Notes: generated by a model not told the origin, from the letters alone. A stretch of DNA of 64,000 nucleotides from Solen grandis (GCA_021229015.1 CM037789.1:33182346-33246345); one strand, 5' to 3'; counted from the stretch's first letter, positions 1-14,788 are shown. A program made the numbers and translations.

Positions 1-468
1 TTTTAAAAAAACCCAAATTTCCTCAAACCCTATAAACATAAAACAACTCTTTCATAAAATCCCGACCTTTTAAATTAAAACCCCAAATAAATCCCTTGTA
101 AATTTAATGAATTAAAAGTGACGTAAACTGTTCAAAAGCAACAATCACAATAATTCGAAATACCTTAAAAATAAATTTACTTCTTTGTACGATTTTTAAA
201 AAAAAATAAAATGTTAAAATTTTAAAAGCCTATTAATTTTTATAAACATTATATTGGGAAAGTAAGTTACGTCCCTAGGGGCCCTGGTTTTTTACAAAGA
301 AAATATAGAGTTAGTAAACATTTTTTTACTTTAAATCCATGGACGCATGCAATTCATTTATGTATTTACTTTCGCTTTGTCAAGCATGTTTATGTGTAAA
401 CTGATAAAGTTAGCACAAAGTTAAAAATAATAGACTCATTAAGTAATACAATATCTTTTTCATGTTTG

Positions 469-507
<39 letters not shown>

Positions 508-2378
508 AAAGGAAGATGCAATAGTGGCGATTCAAATTATGAGAATTTTTGTAATAAACAATACCCTAGAGGAAATTTATCTTATATATTTTATATCAAC
601 AAAATAGTAAAAAAAAAAGGTAAGTAACACATATATACTTTTAACAGATTTGTATCTGACTACGAAACAATACAAATAACATGCAAAGTACGAAATTAAA
701 AACACAAATTAGGGCTAAGGACCCATGAAATTATTCATTTCCCATAAACAATAAGATAAACCATAGCTTGCAAATAGCCTGCTTGTGGTAAATGCAGAGA
801 GTCTGCCGGTGCTTCAAAAAGTGATGTGCAGAGAGATCTCCCGTGCAACGACAAAACCGAAAGTAGGGGGATTTCAAGAAATTTACATTAAAAAATGCCA
901 ATTTACCGATATCTTCTTGAAGAATATACTTAAAAGAATACATTCGATGGTCATATTGTAGACATAATCAAAGCAATAACCTGCTGAAGCCTGTAGAAAG
1001 TGCCGAAGTTGTGTTTATGTTGGTACATCACTAAACTGTTCGGCCGAGTTTCAGGTCGCAGTCGCTGATAATTGAAAAGTTTACACGCATATACATAGCT
1101 AAGATACTCTAATATTCCGTGCAATACTTAATATTGAGCAACTCACCTTTGAAAAGTGACCATTGGTCTGTTTCTTTCCTTTCCGTCCAGCGTTTGCTAG
1201 TGTTTATGGCAGAGAATGACCGTGCGAACGCAGAGAGCCTGCCGATATAGCGATTTCCGCAGAGAGCCTGCCGATATGGTTATGCACCGTGATTTAATAC
1301 TGTACACGAAAATAAAAAAAAAGAATTTGATATGCAGAATTAAGAGGTTTAAGTTTAATTGCTTATATTTTGAATACCTATAAAAACTAGACCCAAATAT
1401 GCTACAATGGAATTGTCGGGATTTTCAGGCCATTTATTTTGGTAACCTAGAATACTAAAATTGGTCAAGTTAAAAGAAAATGATATCAAATAAAGATTTA
1501 TTTTTTTTGCCATATGGCTTATTTCAAAATGTTCATGTATGAGAAGTCCATACGAAAAAAAAGTAAAAGGTAGGGATTTTAATATATATTCTTTCTAACG
1601 GTATTAATATTTATATTTTTCAATGTTAGCAGAAAGTCCTATCATTCGTATCAACGAATGAAATCTAGTTATTATTATTATTATTCCTTTTTTTCCAACC
1701 AAATCTAAGAGTTAATTCGGTAAGTTGTCAGTGTCTAAGCAACATGAAAATTAAATTGCCTCGACAAAAACTTATAAATTTTTAAATTCAATAATTTTTA
1801 ATTTTCAATGACGTCAATTGACGTCAGATTTGACGTCAGCTTCAAAAGTTTGTTCGCGCTCTAGAGCCTTTAGTTTTTGATATTTTATCTTGATATTTTC
1901 ACAGAAGATGTATGTTATGATGTAGATGGCACCTTATCTTTCAAATTTTAAATTCGAAACATTTAAGAATTTATGGCAAAACCGAGTTTCGAACTTTGGT
2001 CCTAAAACTATTATTTAATGTTACAAAGGCTACTGATGAGATAGAAGCATGAAAATTGGACAGCTTATTGGCCCAGAGGTCTACTTTCTTTTCTCTGAAA
2101 GATTTCCTTTTAAGTCACGTGGTTATGACGTCATTTAATAGATAAAATCCTATTTTTTCAAGATTTCTCTCGCTCTGGCATCATACATTTTGAGTCAATT
2201 TTAATGAAATTGAAATTGCAGCGATAAAAAAGTATCTTTTTATTCATTCAATCATTTTCAATTTTCATTGGCGTCATATGGACGTCAGATTTGACGTCAG
2301 CTTCAAAAATTGTTCGCGCTCAAGAGCCTTCAATATAGGTCCGATTATCTTGATATTTTTAAAAAATGTTTTTAGGGA
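1..2378. other. AT-rich non-coding DNA left of the first gap
   Basis: No convincing exon. It holds a CT microsatellite (about 471-506), a 29-bp doublet 'gcagagagcctgccgatat' at about 1231-1280, and a 461-bp-spaced duplication with TGACGTCA motifs listed separately. Confidence 0.6.
1760..2378 (+). repeat. 461-bp-spaced duplication carrying CRE palindromes
   Basis: Two related blocks (about 1760-1910 and 2220-2375) share 'gatttgacgtcagcttcaaa', 'ttcgcgctc.agagcctt' and 'atcttgatatttt'. Full TGACGTCA octamers occur at 1809, 1819, 1831, 2126 and 2292. The second block runs into the gap. Confidence 0.7.
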
Positions 2379-2478
2379 NNNNNNNNNNNNNNNNNNNNNN
2401 NNNNNNNNNNNNNNNNNNNNNNNNNNNNNNNNNNNNNNNNNNNNNNNNNNNNNNNNNNNNNNNNNNNNNNNNNNNNNN
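2379..2478. other. Assembly gap (100 N)
   Basis: Exactly 100 N, a conventional placeholder length. Confidence 1.
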
Positions 2479-3580
2479 TTCTTTTATGAATTTTGAATAT
2501 AATATGGAATTGCTTCAATTTGTTGGATTCTTAGAATTTGAATTTAGTTCAAGTTAAATGTTTATAAAAGTTTAAATGTATTAACAATAGGGGGATTTAT
2601 ATTCCCAGTTGTAATTTGATGAAAAAAGTGTGTAACGCATTAAAAGATTTGCAGAAACAGCTTTGAACTCTTGACAATTCAAGGTTGAAATTTTTCAACT
2701 TCTTTTATTAAGTGTTTAATTCTTTTATATTACAGTATTGTTAATTTTTTAGAACACTTGGACTAGTTTGTAAATTTTGTGATGGTTATTTTTCAATTTT
2801 TGTACTTTTTGTGGACCCATTTCATTTTAGTGTACCATGCGTACGGAGTTGTTCCATGACTTTTCTTTCGACTTGCTGAACCCCAATATCCTTAAAATCA
2901 TGATTATAGATAAATCAAATTTATGTTAAAGGAAATTGTAACATATTTTTTATTTAAAAGGTTCTTAGTACCATAATCCATAATATGGAACAATTTTTTA
3001 ATATTAATTTGTATGAAATATGTTAAGATGGAACATTTGATAATAGGTTGACGGACGTAAATAATTGATTTTGAAAGTTTTCAGTTAAATTTGAAACTAA
3101 TTGAATTTATGAACCAATTTAGGGCAATGTGACTATTAAATGTCAGTGATTCTCAATTATGTAAATTTATATGTTTTGTTTCAATGAAGAATAATACCTT
3201 GTTAAAAATATATTATGACAAATTTTAGAATTGAGATTAAAAGAACTACTTGAGGTATGCAGAATTTTTTAAATGATAATGCTAAGCATTAAGTTAAATC
3301 ATAATCCAGGTGAAGTACTTAGACTCAAAGTAATGTAAATTTCATGTTCAATCGCATGTATTATTCTTTTTAAGTTCATAATCATAAAGGAAGATGTCTT
3401 AAATTCAGTTATAACTTCAGTAATATATTGGCAAAGTAAAAATGTGTATGCATTTATAATTTTTAGTTGATTGATATAAATATCGGTGGAAGCATGCTTA
3501 ATCAGAGGACATGTATTAATTTCTGTTCCTTGATGTCTATTAATCAAGTGGCTGGAAAAATAGGTGTTTGACAAACACTT
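2479..3580. other. AT-rich sequence without recognised feature
   Basis: No exon with splice signals, no RNA gene and no clear repeat boundary seen. It leads into the first weak array copy. Confidence 0.5.
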
Positions 3581-5760
3581 AATTAACATTTTATTGCACA
3601 CAGATTAGGCTGTTAATTCACCAACATGCCAGTTCAATGGAACTTTCAGCATGACTCAGTAGCCCTTGTTGTGCTGTTGTTGTCAATATAAATAATTATT
3701 GCTGTTAAATTTACTGTATATGCAAAAAGCCTTAATTGTGAAACAATTTTTGCGTTACAGCTATGTAATTGAACCCGCCAGTCTGTAACTTTATATGATA
3801 TTTGCTTCAACTTACGGGTCTTTGTTCTTGGTGCTTTCATGTAAAAGTGTTCAATGTATTTAGTGATCTCCATATGAGACAAATTGAAGCTGGATAAGCA
3901 TGCAAAGCTAAATTTTTATAATGTGGCATCTAGTTTGCATTGTCAAATATTTGTAAAATATTATAGTGAGAAACTCCAATGGTTAGCAGAGTGGTTCCAC
4001 GGGTCCTTGATCATTGGATTTACCCACAATTTAATACGAAATCTTATGAAAACTATGTAGTACAGTAACATACGAATGAAAGACTTGTAGCAAATGATTG
4101 AATTTAGTTTTATATATTGTGAATTTAGATATCAATAATGCATGGGACCCGTTGTGTATAATTATGTACTTTTGGGGTCCCAGATATGGGTCAATAGAAC
4201 ACAATTTCAAATATTCGATGTGCATGAACATTATGTTGTACAGAAATTCATATACTTATTGGTAAAATTAGTAGTAGGTTAGGGTTTTGGAACTGACATT
4301 AAGATGAACTTTCGAAACTCTGAAGTCAGCAACTTGTCAGTGACTATTTGTTGAGTATCATTTTATCACCCAACTCTTGCCAAATCACCAGGAAGACAAT
4401 TTGCATATCAATTTAGAGTAAATCCACATGTTCAAAATTAAATGTTGTCTTCAAAAGTATACTCAAGGTAAAGTAACTTAGAGCCAAAACTAAAAATTTA
4501 TAATGTTCATGCTTTTCATAGTTTCGCTGTTGATTGTAAGAAATAATGGTGGAAGGCTTGATAATCAAGATGTGTGCAGAGACTTGCTTATTAAATATTC
4601 GTTCTTGGAATGTATTTAAGTCAAGTTGGAAGGGTAGGAAATTCCATTTTGATGTGTTACAATACCAGTTTACATTGAATTATTGCAGAAACAGTCAGGC
4701 GCTGATATGAATCACCAACATGCGCAGATCCAGTGAACTTTCCAGCATGAGCACATCCCTTTGGCTGACCTTTGTGACTCAATAATAAAGTAAGTTTGCT
4801 GTAAATTAGTGTGTATTGCAAAATGCCTTCTTAAATATGTGAACAAACTGTCATTTGACTACCTGCAGGGGTAGTAAAATTTCAACGCTGGTCCTGTTAA
4901 GTTTAGTATACTGTATTTTTTTCTGAATCTGATTTTGACAGATCTTTGTATTTTTGTGCTGTTGATCAAGATAAAAGTTCAAATGTATTAGTGTTAAATC
5001 ACTTAATGAGACCAACTTGGAGCTTGGAATGTGGCATGCAAAGCTAAATTTTTTTGTCGTCCATCTAGGTTGTGCTTGAAACCGCCTTACAATTTTAACC
5101 CTTATTAGTGACGGAACCTTCCAATTGCAACAGCCAGGCGTGTTCAAGTGCATCTGTGCATTCGAGTTTTCAATCTACCTGTATTAGTGATCTTTTGTTG
5201 AAATAAAATAGTGGTAAGTAACTCATCACAGTAAACTAACCATTATAAGCAAATGCATTGGATTCATAAGTTTTGATTTTCGGTCAATAGTTGTCTAACA
5301 GCAATATTTGTACCATAATTTAGGTATGCCAGCTGATTACGCAGGAAAAGTTGCAGGTGACCGTTGTATGAGTATTACCTTTAGTGGGGTCCTCTTAATT
5401 ATGGTCTGATATCAGAACCCAATTTAAATACATCCCAGATTGATAGCACTTTAAACAATGTATGTAATTTAAGATGTAAATTAATTAGTAGTGACAAGTA
5501 AGATTTAGGAAAGTAGGCGAACACTGAACTTAATGTATAAATGTCTTTGTTGGCTGCATTAAGTGGTACTATAACTGATCACATTTTGTTGATCATTTTA
5601 TGAACTATGTATCCACCAGACATTGCAAGATCACATGATGGAAGACCACTCAATGTCAGTTTAGGAGTGAAATACCTAATTGAAGCAGTGTTGCATAATT
5701 TAAAGTATGCTTCTTGTCTTCAATATTATGTAGTGTGTAATTGCACGAATTGTTTTACAG

Positions 5761-5895
5761 GACTTGCAATCACAGAATCGAACATAAAACTCTGATCAGG
5801 AGTGAATCTCAAGGAACTTTGCAAATTAAAGTTGTTTCTTTCTTAATAGTCAGTCAGTAACTCACCAGACAGGGTACACTGACTTCGGACAATTG
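5761..5895 (+). pseudogene. Degraded exon A copy
   Basis: Starts after ttttacag with 'gacttgcaatcacagaatcg', recognisable against 8804-8954 but missing many bases, so no continuous frame remains. Confidence 0.55.
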
Positions 5896-6211
5896 GTATG
5901 ACATTGCTTACGTTTAATTTCCATTTTGTCATAAGTCACCATCATGGGACAATGGCTGTTGCATACCAGTTCAATTTCCCAAGGTGAAAGTTACCTATAG
6001 ACGCCAAAAGTAAAATTGTTAATTCCTTCCATGTCTTTCATAGTCGACTTGCTTGAGATAAGAAAAATTGTGAAGCATTGCATTGAATTCGATTTGTTGA
6101 GGATTAGTAATAATTTTTGTTCTTGGAAATCATTTTTTTGTCAAGTCAATTTGGGCGGGTAGGAACAATAGTGTTGTGAGCAACACCGTTAATTACATTG
6201 TATTATTGCAG

Positions 6212-6321
6212 ATACAGCAGTTCGTTATGAATTCACCAAGCCATGCCGCAGATCCAGGAGACTTTGCCAGGCATGAGACCACAGCCCTTGTGGCTGACCA
6301 TCTTGTGACATCAAATAATAA
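6212..6321 (+). pseudogene. Degraded exon B copy
   Basis: Begins 'atacagcagttcgttatgaattcacc' after tattattgcag and ends at a preserved aataataaa|gtaagt donor. Small indels break the frame. Confidence 0.55.
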
Positions 6322-7646
6322 AGTAAGTTTGCTGTAAATTAGCTGTGTATTGCAAAATGCCTTCTTAAATATGTGAACAACACGTCATTGGACTACCTAC
6401 AGGCTACTGTAAATATTTCAACAGCCTGTCCTGTTAAGTTTGTATTCTGTATTTTTTTCTTGAATCTGATCTTGACGTAGTCTTTGTATTTTGGTGATGT
6501 GTAGATATAATGGTTATATGTATTAGAAACTCTACTTAATGAGGACAAACTTGGAAGCTTGGAAGGCGCATGCAAAGCTAATTTTTTGTGTCCATTAGTT
6601 GTGCCCTTAATTGCCATATTTTGTACCTCATGTTATGGAGGAACCTTCCAGGCTGGCTTCGGAGGTACCGATGTGACACCCAGTGCTCATGCATTCGGGG
6701 TTCTCCCATTAGCTGGAAGCCTATAGACTAGAACAAATGCAGTGATAGTATCCAATCAGTAACTATAAGCACTTAAGTAACAATAAAATGCAGGTCAGTT
6801 TGTATATTTTACTTGTAGGTCATCATAATTCATATAAATGCATGGGACAGTTGTGTAATATGTACCTTGTGGGGTCCACTTATTAGGGTCTAAATCAGAA
6901 ACAATTTAAATCTCCCAGATGTGATGGAAACTAGTAGACAGTTAAATGAAATCTTGTATAGTGCTGAAGCAGTACTAGCAGTATGACATAATTATTGTAT
7001 TTTATGTACCGCCGATCTAACATTACTTATGGAATATTTTTGATCAATTTTAGAGTGATACCAAATTGCAAGTGAAATTAGAAGTTCTTACTTCCAAAAT
7101 TTTAGAGTGAGTCTAATGACGGTAAATTTAAGTATGCTTCTGACTCAAAATATAACTACGTGTTAGCCAGGTAATGTTGTTAGAGGACAGACTGAGGAAC
7201 TTCTTACATCCATGCCAGTACTCCAAGACAGGCAACAGAGGATCTTCTTGACTTCAAGTCTAATCTCCATTGCAAGGCACACAGACTCTGGACATGGAAT
7301 GACATTGACTAAAGATTAATTTTCCCATTTGAGTCAAAAAGTGTTCACCATCATGAGACAAAGTGCTGCTTGCAATACCCAGTTCCATAACTCCAAGGTG
7401 AAAGTTACCTATAGACGCCAAAAGTAAAAAAGTTGTATAATTTTCATGTCTTTTTCATAGTTTCGACTTTGCTTGATTGATATAGAAATAATTGGTGGAA
7501 GGCATTGCATTGAATCAAGATGTGTGCAGAGGACTTGCTGTATTAAATTTTCTGTTTCTTGGAAATGTCATTTTAAGTCAAGTTGGAGCGGGTAGGAAAC
7601 AATAGTGTTGTGAGCAACACCAGTTAATTACATTGTATTATTGCAG

Positions 7647-7764
7647 ATACACAGATTCAGGCTGCTGATATGAATCACCAAGCCATGCGCAGATCCAGGA
7701 GACTTTGCCAGGCATGAGCACCACAGCCCTTGTGGCTGACCATCTTGTGACATCAAATAATAAA
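7647..7764 (+). pseudogene. Exon B copy with a one-base deletion
   Basis: Near-identical to 9302-9420 but reads 'ccatgcgcagatcc' where the clean copy has 'ccatgccgcagatcc', shifting the frame. Flanking acceptor and donor are intact. This is either a real lesion or an unpolished base call. Confidence 0.6.
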
Positions 7765-8099
7765 GTAAGTTTGCTGTAAAAATTTAGCTGTGTATTGCAA
7801 AATGCCTTCTTAAATATGTGAACAACACTGTCATTGGACTACCTACAGGCTACTGTAAATATTTCAACAGCCTGGTCCTGTTAAGTTTGTATACTGTATT
7901 CTTTTTCTTGCAATCTGATCTTGACGTAGTCTTTGTATTTTTGGTGCTGTTGTCACGATAAAATGGTTATCAATGTATTAGTGTTAAACTCCTACTTAAT
8001 GAGGACAAACTTGGAAGCTTGGAATGTGGCATGCAAAGCTAAATTTTTTTGTCGGTCCATCTAGGTTGTGCCCTTGAACCCAGCCACATATTTTGTATC

Positions 8100-8250
8100 C
8101 TCATATATTAGTGAGGAAACCTTCCAGCTGGCTTACGGCAGGACGGTGGTTCCACCCAGGTGCCTCTGTGCATTCGGAGGTTTCCCCCACCTGTATTTAG
8201 CTGGAAGTCCCTATATGACTGAAATACAATCGCAGTGACAGTAACTCCCA
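8100..8250 (+). repeat. SINE-like block inside the array intron
   Basis: 'aaccttccagctggcttacg' followed by 'ggtggttccacccaggtgcc' and a 'tttagctggaagtccctat' tail resembles the conserved core of a SINE widespread in molluscs (recognised from memory). The same block recurs in the other array units (for example 13975-14085, 15565-15680), so it was present before the tandem amplification. Confidence 0.5.
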
Positions 8251-8803
8251 TCACAGCAACATATAAGCACTTTAGTAAGCAAATGCATTGCAATTTTGAG
8301 TTTGTAATAGTTTAAATCTTAGATATGCAAGACATAATTCAATAAAAGTGCATGGGACCCAGTTGTGTATAATTATGTACCTTTGTGGGGTCCTCATTAA
8401 TTATGGGGTCTATATCAGAACCCACAATTTAAATACTCCCCAGATGTGCTATGGAACACTTATGTATGTACAGTAAATGCATATACATGTAATTGGTAGT
8501 GACCAGTAGAGGAGTTTGAGGGCAGTAGGCAACAGTGAACTTAAGTATGAAATGTCTTGGTGATAGCTGCTTGAAGTCAGTACATATACTTGTCATGTGA
8601 CTATTTTGTTGATGCTATTTTACAACATGTATCCACCCAGACTCTTGCCAAGATCCACTGATGGAAGACTCAACATTTCCAATGTCAAGTTTAGGAGTGA
8701 AATCCCTAAATTGAGCAGTGTTGCAAAATTTAAAGTATGCTTTCTTGTCTTCAAAATATTATGTAGATACAGTGTTAATGCACCGGTAATTGTTGTTTTA
8801 CAG

Positions 8804-8954
8804 GACCTGACATTACAGAACTCGAACATAAACACTCTGATCCAGCCAGTAGATTCTGCTAGAGAACTTATGCAGCTAGGAGGTGATCCTTTCCTTGAGC
8901 AGTCCAGTGCCAGTAACCTCCACACAAGACAGGGCAACACAGACTCTGGACATG
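8804..8954 (+). CDS. Exon A of the cleanest array copy (weakly YAP/Yorkie-like)
   Basis: Acceptor tgttttacag, donor CATG|gtatga, 151 bases starting in phase 0 and ending in phase 1. It encodes 50 residues, including DLTLQNSNINTLIQPVDSAR and ELMQLGGDPFLEQSSASN then LHTRQGNTDSGH. The spacing of DPFL, H-x-R and TDSG resembles the segment before the C-terminal activation region of YAP/Yorkie. That likeness is from memory and weak. No WW or TEAD-binding exon is seen in the window. The exon status itself is supported by splice signals and by an open frame, which continues in exon B. Confidence 0.55.
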
Positions 8955-9301
8955 GTATGACATTGACTTAAGTTTAATTTTCCCATTTGTGTCATAAAGT
9001 GTTCACCATCATGAGACAATGTGCTGCTTGCAATACCCAGTTCCATAACTCCAAGGTGAAAGTTACCTATAGACGCCAAAAGTAAAAATGTATAATTTTC
9101 ATGTCTTTTTCATAGTTTCGACTTTGCTTGATTGATATAGAAATAATTGGTGGAAGGCATTGCATTGAATCAAGATGTGTGCAGAGGACTTGCTGTATTA
9201 AATTTTCTGTTTCTTGGAAATGTCATTTTAAGTCAAGTTGGAGCGGGTAGGAAACAATAGTGTTGTGAGCAACACCAGTTAATTACATTGTATTATTGCA
9301 G

Positions 9302-9420
9302 ATACACAGATTCAGGCTGCTGATATGAATCACCAAGCCATGCCGCAGATCCAGGAGACTTTGCCAGGCATGAGCACCACAGCCCTTGTGGCTGACCATC
9401 TTGTGACATCAAATAATAAA
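9302..9420 (+). CDS. Exon B of the cleanest array copy
   Basis: Acceptor tattattgcag, donor AATAAA|gtaagt, 119 bases from phase 1 to phase 0. With the G left by exon A it reads DTQIQAADMNHQAMPQIQET then LPGMSTTALVADHLVTSNNK. The strong donor and open frame argue for a true exon. No family is recognised with confidence. Clean sequence stops about 60 bases after the donor. Confidence 0.55.
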
Positions 9421-9479
9421 GTAAGTTTGCTGTAAATTTAGCTGTGTATTGCAAAATGCCTTCTTAAATATGTGAACAA

Positions 9480-10866
<1,387 letters not shown>

Positions 10867-11359
10867 CCCTGGCAGTCCAGGAGACTTTCCCAAGACAGGC
10901 CGGTCTGACTGGTATAATATAAGTTAATTTAAATTGTGTATAAATGTCCTAAAGGACAACGCTTGATACCAGCTACTAATAATTACCAAGGGCCAAAATT
11001 AAAGTTTTTTTTCGTCTTTTCAAATTTGATTTGTTGTTGTAAAAAAATGGTTAAGTTGTTAATCAATGGCAAGGACTTGTGATAAATAAATTTGTTTTTG
11101 AATGTTTTAAGCAGGATTTGAAACAATTTGGAGAACCCATTTACAATAGCGTCCCAACAGGTGCTTTGTAAATCCCAGATAGGGATTCCCAAGACCCAAC
11201 CTTGGTGACCAAACTTTACAATAATTGTAAGTTTTCTGAATTTAGTTGTATGAAATCTCTTAATATTGAACAAATCATTAATCCGCCATTAAATTTCCGT
11301 GGTCTTATTTTGCTTATCTTTCCAATTATTCGAGTCTTGTAAATTTTGGTTTGTAAATT

Positions 11360-11430
<71 letters not shown>
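10867..11430 (+). repeat. Very degraded array unit ending in a 68-A run
   Basis: 'gtccaggagactttcccaag' and 'aagttaatttaaattgtgta' echo exon B and the start of the intron after exon A, scrambled and shortened. An A run occupies 11363-11430. Confidence 0.45.
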
Positions 11431-11434
<4 letters not shown>

Positions 11435-11754
11435 TCAGAACCCAATTAAATACTCCCGATGCAGGAAACTTAGATTACAGAAATGCAAACATGTTTGTAG
11501 TGACCTAGAGGATTTGAGGGCAGAAGCAACAGTGACTAGTAGAATGTCTTGGTGATAGCTCTTGAAGTCAGCATAACTGTCATGACATTTTTGATGCTAT
11601 TTAACATGTATCCCAGTCTGCCAGATCCACATGATGGAAGACCAACATTTCCAAGTCAAGTTAGAGGAAATCCAAATGAGCATGTTGCAAATTTAAAGTT
11701 GCTTTCTGTCTCAAAATTAGTAGATACGTGTTAATGACGGAATTGTTTTTTCAG

Positions 11755-11880
11755 GCCTGACATTACAGATCGACATAAACACTTGATCAGCCAGTATTCT
11801 GCAAGAACTTATGCAGCAGGGTGACTTCTGAGCAGCGTGCCATAACCCACACAGACAGGCAACACAGACTCTGGACATGG
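11755..11880 (+). pseudogene. Degraded exon A copy
   Basis: After tttttcag the block 'gcctgacattacagatcgac' to 'actctggacatgg' aligns with 8804-8954 but lacks about 25 bases as scattered deletions. Confidence 0.55.
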
Positions 11881-12168
11881 ATGACAGATAAGTTAATTTC
11901 CCATTGTGTATAAAGTGTCACCATCATGAGACATGCTGCTGCAATACCCGTCCTAACTCCAAGGTGAAAGTACTATACGCAAATAAAAATGTTTATTTTC
12001 ATGTCTTTTCAAGTTTCACTTGCTTGATGATATAGAAAATGGTGGAAGGCATTGCATGAATCAAGGTGAGAGGACTGCGTTTAAATTTCTGTTCTTGAAT
12101 GTCATTTTAAGTCAGTTGGGGGGGTAGAAACATAGTGTTGTGAGAACACATTATCATTGTATTTGAGA

Positions 12169-12271
12169 ACACAGATCAGGCTGTGATGAATCACAAGCCA
12201 TGCGCAGACAGAGACTTTGCCAGGCAGACACCACAGCCCTTGTGGCTGCCATCTTGTGACATCAATAATAA
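12169..12271 (+). pseudogene. Degraded exon B copy
   Basis: Contains 'tgatgaatcacaagccatgcgcagacag' and 'ccacagcccttgtggctgcc', a deletion-ridden version of 9302-9420. Confidence 0.55.
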
Positions 12272-13147
12272 TAAGTTGCGAAATTTAGCGGTATGCAAAA
12301 TGCCTTTAAATTTGACAACACGTCATGGACTATACAGTACTGTAAATTTACACAGGGTCCTGTTAAGTTGTATACTGTATTTTTTTCTTGCAATCGATTG
12401 TTATCTTGTTTTTTGTGCGTTGCAAGATAAAGGTTACATTATTATGTTAAACCTACTTAATGAGACAAACTGGAAGCTTGATGTGCAGCAAGCTAAATTT
12501 TTTTGGGTCTCAGTTGTGCCCTTGAACCAGCCACAATTTTGTATCCTAATTTAGTGAGAAACCTCCGTGCTTACGCAGGCGGTGGTTCCACCCAGGGCTC
12601 TGTGCATTGGAGTTCTCCCTGTATTTAGCTGGAAGTCCTAATGACGAAATACATGCATGACAGTAACTCCATCACAGCACATATAAGCACTTAGCAAATG
12701 ATTGCAATTTGAGTTTGTAATATTTAAATCTTAGTTGCAGACATAATTCATAAAAGTGCATGGGACCCAGTTTGTATAATTATGTACCTTGTGGGTCCTC
12801 ATATATGGGGTCTATTCAGACCCACAATTAATATCCCCATTCTATGGAACACTTATGTAGTACAGTAAATCTATACATGAATGTATGACCAGTAAGGATT
12901 TGAGGGCAGAAAGCAACATGAACTAAGTATGAATGTCTTGGGAAGTGCTGAATCAGTACATATACTTGTCATGGAATTGTGATGCTATTTACACATGTAT
13001 ACCCAGACCTTGCAAGATCCACACGAGAAGACTCACATTTCAATGTAAGTTTAGGAGTGAATCCTAAATTGAGCTGTGCAAATTAAGTATGCTTCTTGTC
13101 TTCAAAATATATTATACGTGTTAATCACCGTAATTGTTGTTTTACAG

Positions 13148-13275
13148 ACCGACATACGACTCGAACAAAACACTCTGATCAGCAGTAGATTCGCTAGAGA
13201 ATTATCACAGGAGTGATCCTTCCTTGAGCTCCATGCCAGAACCTCCACCAGACAGGGCAACCAGATTGGACATGG
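13148..13275 (+). pseudogene. Degraded exon A copy
   Basis: Follows tgttttacag. 'accgacatacgactcgaac' to 'gattggacatgg' matches 8804-8954 with many single-base losses. Confidence 0.55.
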
Positions 13276-13551
13276 ATGAATTTGATTATTTATTTTCCCA
13301 TTGTTCAAAGTGTTCCATCAGAACAATGTCTGCTGCATACCATCATAACCCAAGTGAAGTACCTAAGACGCCAAAAGTAAAGTTATAATTTCATGTCTTT
13401 CAAGTTTCGACTTGCTATGATAGAAAAAATGGGAAGCATGCTGAAAAGTGTGTCAGAGACTGGTATAATTTTTGTTTCTTGAAAGTCTTTTAAGTCAAGT
13501 TGGGGGTAGAAACATAGTTGGAGCACACAGTTAATTACTTGTATTATTGCA

Positions 13552-13651
13552 GATACACAGATAGCTGTGATGATCACCAAGCCAGCCGCAGTCAGGACTT
13601 TGCCGGAACCCACAGCCTTTGGCTGACCACTTGTGACATCAAATAATAAAG
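13552..13651 (+). pseudogene. Degraded exon B copy
   Basis: Follows tattattgcag. The donor aataataaa|gtaagt is intact, the interior shortened by deletions. Confidence 0.55.
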
Positions 13652-14652
13652 TAAGTTTGCTGAAATTTGCTGTGTATTGCAAAATGCCTTTTTAAATTGT
13701 GAACAACACGTCTTTGGGACTACCTAAGGTACTGTAAATATTTCAACAGCCTGGTCCTTTTAAAGTTTGAACTGTTTCTTTTTCTTGCAATCTTCTTGAC
13801 GTAGTCTTTGTTTTTTGGTGCTGTTGTAAAGAAAAAAAGGGGTTATCAAGATTAGTGTTAAACCCTACTTAAGGGACAAACTTGGAAGCTTGGAATGTGG
13901 AGCAAAGCTAAATTTTTTTGTCGGTCCATCTAGGTTGTCCCCTTAAACCCGCCCTTTTTGTACCCTTTATTAGTGAGGAAACCTTCCAGCTGGCTTACGG
14001 CAGGACGGTGGTTCCCCAGGTGCCTCGGCATTGGAGGTTTCCTCCACCTGTATTTAGCGGGAAGTCCCTATTGACTGAAATAAAATTTTGCATGACAGAA
14101 ACTCCCTCACAGAAAACATATAAGCATTTAGTAAGCAAATGCATTGCAATTTTAGTTTGTAATAGTTTAAATCTTAGATATGCAAGAAAAATTCAATAAA
14201 AGGCATGGGACCCAGTTGTGAAAATTTATGTACCTTTGGGGGTCCTCATTAATTATGGGGTTATTCAGAACCCACAATTTAAATACCCCCCAGATTGCTA
14301 GGGAAAACACTTATGTTGTACAGTAAATGCATATACATTAATTGGTAGTGACCAGTAGAGGGTTTGAGGGCAGAAGGCAACAGTGAACTTAAGTATGAAA
14401 TGTCTTGGTGATAGCTGCTTGAAGTCAGTACATATACTTTGTCATGTGACTATTTTTTTGATGCTAATTTTACAACATGTATCCACCCAGACTCTTGCCA
14501 AGATCCACCTGATGGAAGACTCAAAATTTCCAAGTCAAGTTTTGGGGTGAAATCCCTAAATTGAGCAGTGTTTTCAAAAATTTAAAGTATGCTTTCTTGT
14601 CTTCAAAAAAATTATGTAAACGTGTTAAAGCCCGGTAATTGTTGTTTTACAG

Positions 14653-14788
14653 GACCTGACATTACGAAATCGAACAAAACACTCGATCCACCTAGATTCT
14701 GCTAAGAACTTATCAGCAGGAGGGATCCTTTCCTTTACATCCAGTGCCATAACCTCCACACAAGACAGGGCAAACAACTCGGCAGGAT
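14653..14788 (+). pseudogene. Degraded exon A copy
   Basis: 'gacctgacattacgaaatcg' onward aligns with 8804-8954. Deletions and homopolymer changes break the frame. Confidence 0.55.
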
